43,883 nt of DNA, taken from Folioceros fuciformis. Its lineage: Eukaryota > Anthocerotophyta > Anthocerotopsida > Anthocerotales. The position numbers and the translations under genes are program-made. Below are positions 31,361-40,982 of the stretch, piece by piece (position 1 is the stretch's first letter; the number at the start of each line of letters is the position of its first letter). The stretch spans positions 1-43,883 of the forward strand of contig JBNGIO010003217.1 of the NCBI GenBank assembly GCA_049999805.1, in the 5' to 3' direction. The notes under the pieces were generated by a model. That model was not told where the DNA came from and ran no database searches. It saw only the letters and a list, made by a program, of their open reading frames with translations.

Positions 31361-34300
31361 TATGATTGTGCATGGGGGGACGGTGGATCGGAGAAGGTAA
31401 TTCTCACATTCATCAGCGCCCATTTGAAAGATCTGCTCTGAAAGGATTTAGGTGGCACAGTAGTTCTTGACATGGATCGTTTCAGGGGCGCTGCAACCCG
31501 TGGGAATCTGTGAGTGGGGCAAGTGTACAATTCACAGGCCTTCATAAAAAGCTAGGAGTCACAAACACTGCGTGGGAAGGATTCTACCAACGGAGTGAGG
31601 TCTCTGGCAGGTCTAACTTGCTCTCGCTCGCAATCATCTCCTTTGAATGGAATGTATGTTGTTGGCATGCTGAAGCTACATAGCAGTGGCAGGCTGATGG
31701 GGACCAGAATCAGCCTTGCAGGTTGGGAAGTTGTAAGGAGACTTTGGAGTGTGCAACTTGGGGGAAATCGTGTGAAGAAGAGCAGCTCAATGAAGTCGTT
31801 AAGGCTTTGGACTTCCTGGTCCAGCGGGAGTGTTATGTTCCGGCGTCTATTTTTCATACCGTCATCAAGGGGTGCACTGCAGATCAGGATGTGGTTGCTG
31901 GCAGGCATGTGCATGCGCTCACAGTTCAAAGTGGCCATGAGTCAAACACATCCTTGGCGAACAAAATCATCTCTATGTATGCTGCTCACGGGAAGTTACA
32001 GTGGGCTACACAGGTGTTCAGTAGTGTGGCTGCACCAAGTTCGTCTACTTGGGCTTCCATGATTTTAGCCTTCGCTCAGCATGGGGAGCCCTGGCAAGCT
32101 ATCAACATGTATCGGCAAATGCGAGAAGCTGCGGTAGAGCCAACAAGCCATATATTTGTGGCCGTCCTTAAAGCGTGTGCTAGGGCTGCAGACTTGGCAT
32201 CTGGCAAGGAGGTGCATGCTGACATTCTGGGCAGTGTGGTGCAGCCCAATACATTTGTTGGAAACTGCCTGGTGACCATGTATGCAAAATGTGGGAGTGT
32301 AGCAGATGCTCGCAGAGTATTTGACAGCTTGCCCACAAAGGATTTGGCAACATGGAACGCTATGATTGCAGGATATGCTCAACATGGCTTCGGTCAACAC
32401 GCCCTTTCTCTCTTTGCAATTAAGCAACAAGAGGAAATCGCTTCAGCAAATTATGTGACATTTCTGTGTCTCTTGAAAGCCTGTGCAAGATCGCGGGCTT
32501 CAAGTGAGGGCAAAAAGCTGCACTTCCAGATTCGGAAACGAGGACTGGAAGATGATGTGGTGCTTGGCAGCAGCCTGGTGGATATGTATGCAAAATGTGG
32601 TTTATTACAAGATGCTCAGAGAGTATTTGATAGGTTGCCCAGCAAGAACGTGGTTACATGGACAGCCATCATTGGAGGATACGCCGAGCATGGTTTTGGT
32701 CAAGAAGCCCTGAATCTTTATAGTCGGATGCAAGAAGATTGTGTTAGTCCTGCCAATCATGTCACCTTTGTTTGCCTCCTGAAAGCTTGTGCCAGTGTTG
32801 GAGCTTTACACGAGGTAAAACGTGTGCACTCCCAAATACAAGAAAAGGGCCTAGATACTGACATGGCGGTCGGGAATAGACTGGTAGACTCGTACGTCAA
32901 ATGTGGGAACCTGAATGATGCTCGTGCAGTATTTGACAAATTGCCCGCCAAAGACAGCATGTCATGGAATCTCATGATCTCTGGGTATGTCCATCAGGGT
33001 TTGGGTCATGAAGCCCTTATTCTGTATGCGAGGATGGAAAAAGAAGCTGGTTCTTCATCCGATTGTTCTACATTTGGCTGCCTCCTGAGAGCATGTTCAA
33101 GCGTCAGAGCTCTTCGTCAGGGCAAGGATCTTCATGATGCAATCAAGAGACAAGGACTGGAAACTGATGATAGGCTTGGAAACAACCTGGTAGAAATGTA
33201 TGCAAAATGTGGGGCCATGGAGGATGCTCGGGGAGTCTTTGAAAGATTGCACATGAAGGATATAACATCGTGGAATGCCCTGATTGCTGCGTACGTTGAG
33301 AATGGTCAAAACTATGATGCAGTTGCTTTGTATCAGCGTATGCAAGTTGAGGGTGTTACTGAAGCCGATCGCGCCACATTCCTATCCTTATTGAAAGCAG
33401 CTGCTAGCCTTGGAGCCCTACACCAGGGTAAACAACTTCATTTCAAGATAAAGGAAAGGGGACTGGAAAGTGATGTTGTCGTTGGCAGCTGCCTGGTGGA
33501 CATGTATGCAAAATGTCACAGCTTACAGGATGCCTGTGAATTGTTTGAGAGGTTGCCCACCAAAAATGTGGTAACATGGACTGCCCTGATTACGGGATAT
33601 GCTCGCCACGGGCTTGGCAAAGAAGCATTATATCTGTTTGAAAAAATGCAACTGGACGGTGCCACTGTGGCTGATAATGTTACGTTGGGGTGTGTACTGA
33701 GAGTGTGTGCAGATGTCAGGTCTTTAGATAAGGGTAGAGAAGTACACTCGCAGATTGAAGAAAGGGGGCTGGCAGGTGATGTTATTATCGACAACAGCCT
33801 GGTGGACATGTATGCAAAATGTGGAAGTCTCGAGGAGGCCCGCAGAGTATTTGACAGATTGCCAACCAGAGACGTGTTGGCATGGAATGCCATAATTTCT
33901 GGATACGCTGAGCATGGTCTTGCTCAAGAAGCTCTGTCCCTTTTTGCAAGTATGCAAGGTGAGAGTACCATTCAAGCAGATCATATTACTTACGTGGGCC
34001 TCCTGAAAGCATGTGCACGTGTCAGGGCGTTACAGGAGGGAAAAGAGCTTCATGCCCAGATTCAGAAAAGAGGACTGGAAGGTCATGTAATTGTTGGCAA
34101 CGGTCTGATAGATATGTATGCAAAATGTGGTGATTTAGATAATGCACGTATAGTATTCGAGCGACTCCCGGCAAGGGATGTGGTAACATGGACTGCCATG
34201 ATTTCAGGATATGCTCAACATGGGCTTGGTCAGGAAGCCCTCTCTGTCTATGAACGTATGCTAGAGGAGGGTCTGACACCGACAGACCATGTTACATATG

Positions 34301-35691
34301 CTTGCCTCCTCAGAGCATGTGCCAGCATCGGATCCATACATCATGGGAAACAAGTCCATTCTCAGATTCAAAAACGAGAACTGGAGGGCGAAGTCATTAT
34401 CGGAAATGGTTTGGTTGACATGTATGCGAAATGTGGGAGTTTAGAGGATGCTCGTAGAGTGTTTGACCGATTGCCAGCAAGAGATGTTGTAACATGGACG
34501 TCCATGATATCAGGTTACGCACAGCAGGGGCTAGGGCAAGAAGCCCTTGTTCTGTACGATAGTATGCAACAGGAGGATATCGCTGCTGATCCTGTTACTT
34601 TTGTTTGCCTCTTGAAAGCTTGTGCTAGCATCGGAGCCGTAAATCAGGGAAAGAAGATTCATTCTCAGATTCAGGAAAGGGGACTGGACTGTGATCTGGT
34701 CGTCGGGAACGCGTTAGTGGACATGTATGCAAAATGTGGAGATCTTGCTGACGCTCGCAGTGTATTTGACAAGTTTCCTTCCCGAGATGTGGTGTCCTGG
34801 ACTGCTCTGTTGAATGGATATTGCCAACATAGTAATGGTCAAATGGCAATTGACTGTTTTGAAGAGATGCGGCAAGATGGGGTGGAGCCCAATGATGCCA
34901 CATTTATTTGTTTGCTTGTAGCATGCAGTCACGAGGGCCTGGTGAATGAAGGTCAGCAGTTCTTTAAAGTAATGGTGGAAGACTATTCTCTAGAGCCCAC
35001 AGTTCACCACTATTGTTGCATGGTTGATCTTCTTGGGCGGTCCGGCCATCTAGAAGAAGCAGAGCATCTGTTGCGCAGTATGCCAGTTCCCAGTGACGTA
35101 GTGGGCTGGACGTCACTACTGAATGCCTGTAAATACCTCGGCGACATAGATCGTGGGAGGAAATGCTTTGACCGTCTCCATGCACTGGAACCTCAAAATG
35201 GAGCTGCTTACATGGTCATGGAATGCATCTATCGAGATGCTGGTAGGTGGGAGGACGTTGAGTGTCTCCAAGCCTTAAGAAAGTCCGCCGGGGTTTGCAA
35301 GAAACCTGCAAGGGCTTGGATTGAAGTAAACAGCAAGGTCCACACATTCTGCGTGGGGGAAGGAAGGGATGACATCTCCTCTAAGCTAAGAAGTGTGAAC
35401 ATGTGGCTGGAGGAAGATCTTGGACATGTGTCACAGGCAGAAGCTCCTGCTGACAGAAAGAAGCAGGATGCCTTGTGTGGACATGCTGAGAAACTGGCGT
35501 TAGCCTACGGTCTTCTGAACACTGCAGATGGCACAACTCTTCTAGTCACCAAGAATCTCCGTATGTGCAATGACTGCCACAGCGGCACGAAAGCTATGTC
35601 GAGGTTAGAACAGCGAGAGATCATAGTTCGAGATGCACACCGCGTTCACCATTTTGTGAACGGCTTCTGCTCCTGTGGGGATCTGGTATGA
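31361..35691 (+). CDS. Giant PLS-class pentatricopeptide repeat protein with DYW deaminase domain
   Basis: PLS-DYW PPR proteins bind organellar transcripts and edit C to U. The main exon (31722-35691) encodes 10 P-L-S triplets, each holding the S-motif block MYAKCG or a variant. The first is at 31975; then come 32278, 32584, 32890, 33196, 33502, 33808, 34114 and 34420, exactly 306 nt apart, and 34723. E and E+ motifs follow (GRSGHLEEAEHLL, ARAWIEVNSKVHTF), then DYW. The deaminase zinc ligands are present: His-Ala-Glu in CGHAEKLALAYGL, CNDCH, and HHFVNGFCSCGD. The terminal DYW tripeptide is replaced by Asp-Leu-Val. The main exon has no in-frame ATG before the first repeat (the frame opens at 31684). 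A mini-exon, 31361-31395 (ATG to AGAAG, donor GTAATT), joins in phase to the acceptor CCTTGCAG at 31721 and gives 1334 aa; this 5' part is tentative, the rest secure. Confidence 0.85.
31975..34740 (+). repeat. Coding tandem array: ten ~306-bp PPR triplet units
   Basis: Seven consecutive intervals between the conserved MYAKCG codons are exactly 306 bp (102 codons); the first and last are 303. Units share blocks such as GGATATGCTCAACATGG and ATGTATGCAAAATGTGG at DNA level while differing elsewhere. Confidence 0.9.
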
Positions 35692-36052
35692 CAACGCACT
35701 GCTGCTGACTCTCCACAGATTCTCAAAACTGTGCATTTTCAGATAAGGAATGCGCTTCATGAAAATTGTGACCCGCCGAACAGTCCTCCACTTTGTGAGT
35801 GGATCCTGTGCATGGGACCTCAGCAAATAACGAATGAAGTCTCAAAATCTTACCCTAAACCCTGATCGTTGCCACTGATGGCGACCACATTGCTGCCAAC
35901 TCTGATTCTTGATGCCTGGTTATGCAGATCTTCGACACTACAACAGCCAAGCACCTATGTCGGACCGTCAATGAACGACGGCACGAAGCCCTTCCCCTGT
36001 TACTCGGAACGTGGAAGAATGCGAAACAAGAGAAGTGCTCTCATTGCTTATT
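35692..36052. other. Intergenic between the DYW gene and U6, with a decayed DYW-like tail
   Basis: Probable 3' UTR of the PPR gene followed by the U6 promoter region. The only coding-like item is the fragment at about 35759-35830 listed separately. Confidence 0.45.
35759..35830 (+). pseudogene. Probable degenerate copy of a DYW-domain C-terminus
   Basis: The frame from 35759 reads MKIVTRRTVLHFVSGSCAWDL then Ser-Lys-stop. This parallels the end of the upstream PPR protein (IIVRDAHRVHHFVNGFCSCGDL): HFV-G-C and the final Asp-Leu line up with one or two residues lost and one zinc-binding Cys gone. A stop lies just upstream in the same region. It looks like remains of another DYW exon or a partial duplication; the match is short. 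Confidence 0.4.
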
Positions 36053-36063
36053 AACCCATATCT
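36053..36063 (+). promoter_or_regulatory. Candidate upstream sequence element (USE) of the U6 gene
   Basis: AACCCATATCT matches 8 of 11 positions of the plant snRNA USE (RTCCCACATCG). It ends 23 bases before the TATA box, the spacing that specifies Pol III rather than Pol II in plant snRNA genes. Confidence 0.6.
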
Positions 36064-36086
36064 GTTTTAAATTTTGTGTTCTAAGT

Positions 36087-36094
36087 TATATATA
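36087..36094 (+). promoter_or_regulatory. TATA box of the U6 gene
   Basis: TATATATA lies about 27 bases ahead of the U6 5' end, as in plant Pol III-transcribed snRNA genes. Confidence 0.8.
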
Positions 36095-36113
36095 CCAAAT
36101 GCCGCTGAGAGAG

Positions 36114-36134
36114 GTTGTCCTTCGGGACATCTGA

Positions 36135-36166
<32 letters not shown>

Positions 36167-36216
36167 GGCCCCTGCGCAAGGATGACACGCACAAATCGAG
36201 AAATGGTCCAAATTTT
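36114..36216 (+). ncRNA. U6: U6 spliceosomal snRNA
   Basis: Catalytic RNA of the spliceosome, made by RNA polymerase III. From GATAAAATTGGAACGATACA (about 36132) through the ACAGAGAAGATTAGCATGGC core and the GCGCAAGGATGACACGC internal stem-loop to AAATGGTCCAAATTTT it matches plant U6 almost base for base, including the ACAGAGA box and AGC triad. A terminal T run at 36213-36220 is the Pol III terminator. The USE and TATA elements are correctly spaced, so the gene is probably active. The 5' hairpin differs from the usual sequence: it reads UGUCC-UUCG-GGACA, keeping pairing. Because of this the exact 5' end (36114 to 36117) is uncertain. Confidence 0.95.
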
Positions 36217-36220
36217 TTTT
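36213..36220 (+). terminator. Pol III terminator of U6
   Basis: Eight T residues directly after the conserved U6 3' end. Confidence 0.85.
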
Positions 36221-36259
36221 CTCTCCTTGCAAGACCGATTGGTTCTCTCCTTGCAAGAC
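36221..36259 (+). repeat. 15-bp direct repeat, 24-bp period, just after U6
   Basis: CTCTCCTTGCAAGAC occurs at 36221-36235 and again at 36245-36259. Confidence 0.9.
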
Positions 36260-36784
36260 TCGGTCACAAAGCTACGTTTGTTCAAGCATGTCTCCCTCCA
36301 GGGGCTTGCCTCGGCCCTTGGTTGCCTTGGACCCACAGAATCCTGGGTTTGGGACAGCGATTCTGTCTTATCACAATCTCAGATATGGCGGTGGGGCTGA
36401 GAAGTGGGTACTTGCCGCTCTGCTATGTCACACCAGATGAAGGCTCGCGCCGTAAGAAGTGCGATATGTGTCAAGGCTCCAAAACGACAGCAGGGAGGCC
36501 TGGAGGCTGGTGTATCGATTTTTTTGTGAATTTCATTGCGCTGTTTCCTTCCCTGGGTGAGAAATTGGAGCTCATGATTCGTGATACACACCTCACTGCC
36601 CGGGCTCATTGTCTCTAGTGTGGGTGCAATCGTGGCCCACGGCGCTTTGCTCCTGTTGTTCAATCTCACGTGAGCATTGTGTTGTCTTTATCTTCTGGCG
36701 ATGTCTCAAGTGATTGTGCGACACCTTAAACTTCCACTCCATTTACAGATCAGCTGGACTTCCATACACGAAGGAAACAGTTGA
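36260..36784. other. Intergenic between U6 and the second PPR gene
   Basis: No conserved coding sequence or RNA seen. It should contain the promoter and possibly an unrecognised 5' exon of the PPR gene; GTGAGC at about 36670 is a possible donor. Confidence 0.4.
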
Positions 36785-38927
36785 AACGAGTGTGAATTGT
36801 CAGGAATCCTGCTGAAGTGGAGCATTGTAGCCAGAAATCCGGTCAGGGCCAGCTTTGTGATTGGAGGTTTGGACTTGTGCACTTTGATAACTGCTGTGGA
36901 CAGTGGTAAAAGTGGCACCTTATGCAAGAATGGGCACCTTCAGCAGGCACTCGTTGCCCTGCGCAACATGGAACAGCAGGGGAAAGTGCCTTCCGTGCAG
37001 TTTTACAGAAACGGGTTGCAGGTGTGCATGAAGAACAGGGCCCTTGCCGAAGCGAAATGGGTACACAGGCATCTGGCAAAGAATGGGTTGGAGTCGGATA
37101 GAATTCTGGGCGGCTTTGTAGTCACCACGCCAGTCAACTGCGGAAGCCTTTCTGATGGCCTCTATCTGTTTCGAAAGTTGCTGCATCGATCCGTCTTCTC
37201 CTGGACCGCCATCATTTCAGGGCATAGCAATGCTGGAAACTGTCGAGTGGCACTCGCCTGCTATGAGCGGATGCTGAAGGAGGGAGTGCAGCCCAATAAA
37301 CACACATTTGTCGGCTTACTGAAAGCATGCAGTAGGCTGGAGGATTTGGAAGAGGGCAAACGGATTCACGCTGCCACTGTTACCCACGGTTTGGAATCAG
37401 ACGTGTTTGTTGGCAGCACGTTGATCAGTATGTATGCCAAGTGTGGTAGCCTAGAGGATGCTCGACACGTGTTTGATGGGATGTCCTACCGCAATGCGGT
37501 GTCATGGAATGCCATGTTAGCAGCCTACTCGCAGAATGGTCAAGGGGAGATGGGGTTGCAGATTTACAAGAGAATGTGCACGGAAGGGGTGAAGCCAGAT
37601 GCTAGAACGTTTGTTAGCGCTTTCCAGGCATGTGGCGCCCTTGCGGAGAGGGAGAGAACATCCTTGGAAGCGCATAAAGTTAAAGTACAGGCCCTACAGA
37701 CGGGTAAGGCAATACACTATGATGCAGCTCAGAGGGGCTTTGAATCAGATGTCTTTGCTGGTAACACCTTGGTCAGCATGTATGCCAAGTGTGGGAGCAT
37801 CATGGATGTACAGCACGTATTTGATCGATTGTCCCATCGTGATGTCGTCTCAAGGAACGCCTTGATTGCAGCATATGCTCAACAGGGTGAGGGACAAATT
37901 GGCTTGCAGATGTTTTGGAAGATGCAACAAGAGAACATCCTACCAGATGCCTGGATGTTTGTCAGCACTATCCAAGCCTGTGGGACTCTTGCAGTACGTG
38001 AGGATACGTCACTTGTGGAAGGTTGCAATGTTAAATTAGAGTCACTGCATATGGTGAAAAGAATCCATGCTGAAGCTGTTGGGAGGGGTTTTGAATCCAA
38101 TGTTTTTGGTGGTACCAATTTAGTTAGTATGTATACCAACTGTGGACGCACAAGAGAGGCAATTCAAAGACAGCCTTCTGGTGACAAACTCACTGATTCA
38201 TGCATACACCAAATGTGGGAGCATGGTGGATGCTCAACGTGTCTTTGACTCAATGCCTCAGCCCGATGTGGTATCATGGAATGCATTAATATGCGGGTAT
38301 GCCAAGCTGGGAGCTGGTGAGATGACCGTGCAGTGTTATGAGGACATGCACCGAACAGGGATAAGACCAAATAGGCTCAAATTCATTGGACTCCTCTCCG
38401 CATGCAGCCACGGGTCGTTGGTGGATTCAGGACTCGAGTTCTTTGAAAGCATGAGCAGGGACCACGGTATCAGTCCTGCTGTGGAGCATTACCTCTGTAT
38501 TATTCACCTTTTTGGTCGTGCAGGCCTATTTCACGAGGCACAATCTTTCCTTTCAGAAATGCCAATGGAGCCGGATTTGCCCGTGTGGTTGTGCTTACTG
38601 GCTGCCTGCAGGAAGCATTGTAACATGGACCTGGGAAGGCAGGCCTTCAATTGTGCTGTTGCTTTGAAGCCAAAAGATCCTGCAGCCTACGTGCTGATGT
38701 GGCAGATCTATGCTCAGGCTGGCATGTTGGATCAGGCAAATGAAATAGATGAGTTGAGATACAAGGCAAGCGCCTGGAAGAAGCCTGGCCAGAGTTGGAT
38801 TGAGCTGGAACAAAATGTGCACACGTTTCTAGTGGGAGACCGGAGGCATCCAGAAGAAGCATCGTTGTATGAGTTGCTGAGAGAGCTAAGTGCGAAGCAG
38901 AAGGAGGCCAGGGTCACTTGCTCATGA
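36785..38927 (+). pseudogene. PLS-class PPR gene with internal frameshift, E/E+ end, no DYW
   Basis: Two overlapping frames together encode one PPR protein. Frame 2 (36785-38248) carries repeats with SMYAKCGSLEDARHVFDGM and SMYAKCGSIMDVQHVFDRL, up to LVSMYTNCG at about 38137. Frame 3 then takes over from about 38142 (DAQERQFKDSLLVTNSLIHA, YTKCGSMVDAQRVFDSM) and runs to TGA at 38925-38927. At the switch, roughly one repeat unit seems to be missing, as if a deletion joined two units out of frame. The tail has the E and E+ motifs (PGQSWIELEQNVHTFLVGD) and ends VTCS with no deaminase domain. No GT-AG intron of plausible size fits the switch. The frame also lacks an ATG near its 5' end, so an upstream exon is missing from the model or lost. 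A sequencing error is possible but would not explain the missing unit. Confidence 0.75.
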
Positions 38928-39000
38928 TTTAAACGTTGTCCACCTGTCGCAGTGACGCGATCTCGAATGATACGCAAAAGGGAGCCTGCTTCCATTTTTT

Positions 39001-40191
39001 TCACAGCTCCTTGTAAGACGAAATTGTTGTCATCCCAGCGAACGCTAGTCTTTCGGAATCGCGAAGTGGGATAGCAGGGAATGACTGCATCGCTGAGTGC
39101 ACAGCAGGGCTTGAAACATGAGGAGCTTGTTGCGTCTGGAGATACGGAGCCGGAGGGGCTGATTTTAGCTCACCATTGTACTTCTGCTTGCGGTCCGAAG
39201 GCCCACCCAAGCACTGCTGCATCACCGTAGGGCAAGAAACTGTACGGACAGACTGTCGAAAGATGACTAGTGGATGCCATGGTGTAGGTGGTGCTGACTC
39301 TGGGTGGATGAACAGAAGCCCCAACCCAGATTGGGCCAAGTACTTTCTGTTGAAAGATGAGGTTTCGCGAGTCTCGTAAGATTGTGCTACGAGCCTATTC
39401 TCCCTTGACGAGAGGGACAAACCCTGATGCACCAAGAGGTCGTGCACGTCAGCCCCTTCTTGCGCAGGAGCTGAGTTTGTCGATTTTGAGCCTTCCACAG
39501 AGATATGCATACTAGACGGATGCTCACCTCATCAACTGCGGCGAAGGGCTTACCTTGGCTAGAATACAAGGCATGGACCATTTCAAGCGGACTGACATTC
39601 CTGATGCTGGCACGGCTGGTTATAGACTTGAATCCCTTTTCTAGCAATGGCTGAATTATGGAGCAACGGACAGCTCAAGACAACGCTCGGGAAACCTTGG
39701 CCATTTCTTGATATTTGGGAAAGACAGTATCCTCTCATCAGGTTTCATTTATCTGCTGAAGCTGCTCCAGGGAGTTCTGTCATCGTTCACGACCGTTCTA
39801 TTCCTCTCCGCTGCATTATCAGAGCATGAAGCTGCAGACACGGGCAGTGCACTCAACAGTTTCAAGATCGCTTCATAGCCCAAGAAACAACCTTACCAGC
39901 GGCTCTCTCTCGCTCGTCATAATACTGACCGGCCATATACACAGCCAGCCGCATCAAGAGCAAGTAATAATCCGGCTAAAAAGTGGCCGAAAGTGAGACA
40001 GAAATTTGTCCAGTCTCTGCGGCCCCCGATGTCCTCCGAACAGCTGCACGACGTGTCCTTGACAGCCTTCGCCTCGGTACCAAGCATCTCCGTATCAGAT
40101 CAGCCAGACAATCCTTATAATCTTTCCTAGGCCGCTCCTTATTCCCTAGGGCACAAATATCTAAGGACAATACGCTAGTTTCTACCAGCAT
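39001..40191 (-). CDS. Uncharacterised multi-exon gene (tentative 5-exon model)
   Basis: I do not recognise this family. Phase-compatible reverse-strand exons: 40191-40081 (ATG to TGCTTG, donor GTACCG), 39975-39897 (PDYYLLLMRLAVYMAGQYYD then ERERAA, donor GTAAGG), a weak 39831-39794, 39650-39554 (SPLEMVHALYSSQ, donor GTAAGC) and 39470-39001, in total 264 aa. Best supported are exons 2, 4 and 5, which have coding-like composition and good splice sites. Exon 3 and the first exon are guesses that satisfy phase. The last exon reads AQEGADVHDLLVHQGLSLSS and then a Pro/Ser/Gln-rich tail ending SSYKEL. No signal peptide or catalytic motif is visible; residues 38-58 are amphipathic/hydrophobic and could be a helix in a complex. 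Its stop lies only 73 bases from the stop of the convergent PPR gene. An acceptor at 39491 instead of 39470 is equally possible in phase. Confidence 0.4.
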
Positions 40192-40982
40192 GTTGTCTGT
40201 GCCAGCAAACGCGGTTTACTAAACAACAGCAAGTGGGGCTAGTCCCATTGCCCTTTATTTCCGGACACTTCTCTTTCTTTAATGTCGATTTTCAAGTAAA
40301 TCTCCATTTCCCCTATCTTTACCATAATAGCGATAGGTTTAAACCTCAACTTTGCATACAATATAAGTTTATCCTAAGCAGAAAATACAAGATCTCAAGA
40401 AGAAAGTCAGTACTGTGTCAGCATTAGCTTGGAGGAGATTGACTTAAAAGTCGCCAGGAGGGCGTTTCTCGATGCTCAGGCCCACTAGGCAGCACAGATT
40501 TCCCATAACCCTCTCTCCAGCAAGCCGAACACAGACGTGCGTTCGTTTATTGAATAAGGCTTCTGTAAAAGCCTTCGGAAGTTAACAGGTGGCATTCTTA
40601 ATCCACCCTCAATCCAACAACTTCCACATTCTGGTGAGAAATCCAGAGAATTCGGAGACATGTTACACTTACACAAGCCTACAAATCCATGACAGCTATA
40701 ACGTACACTTTTGCCTTCAACGGCAGTCCATGAGAATTCTACAAACAACTACCTACCCCCGTTGTTGGCCGGCAATATTGCTCTTCTCGGCCTCAATGGT
40801 ATCTTGATTTGTGTTTGTGTTAGAAATTCAAGAGTACTGAGTCAGTATAACACATCTACAACCTATCATCTATTCCTAGATGGTCGGCGAACTGCCACTC
40901 TCTCCAACCTACAGGCTACTGCACAACCCTTCAGCTGGATGAACACGACGACATTCAGATTGCCAACTACAGACAAATTTAA
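40192..40982. other. Intergenic, no gene seen
   Basis: AT-leaning sequence between the PIP5K stop codon and the uncharacterised gene, both on the reverse strand. Plus-strand frames of up to 91 codons here have no conserved motif. Confidence 0.45.

Noticed and set aside
31975-34740. Regular repeat spacing as a CRISPR-like or satellite array
   Set aside because: The repeats are codons of PPR motifs in one open frame; units diverge as proteins do.
38100-38250. Explaining the PPR frame switch by an intron
   Set aside because: Coding sequence continues on both sides of the switch with no room for an intron of normal size, and no GT-AG pair restores frame.
39387-39647. Reverse-strand frame reading through the donor at 39553
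   Set aside because: Crosses a strong GTAAGC donor and its 3' half is Cys/Arg-rich in a way unlike the competing frame, which is longer and better balanced.
39871-39896. Short intron 39896-39871 in the uncharacterised gene
   Set aside because: It would be only 26 nt long, below any plausible plant intron.
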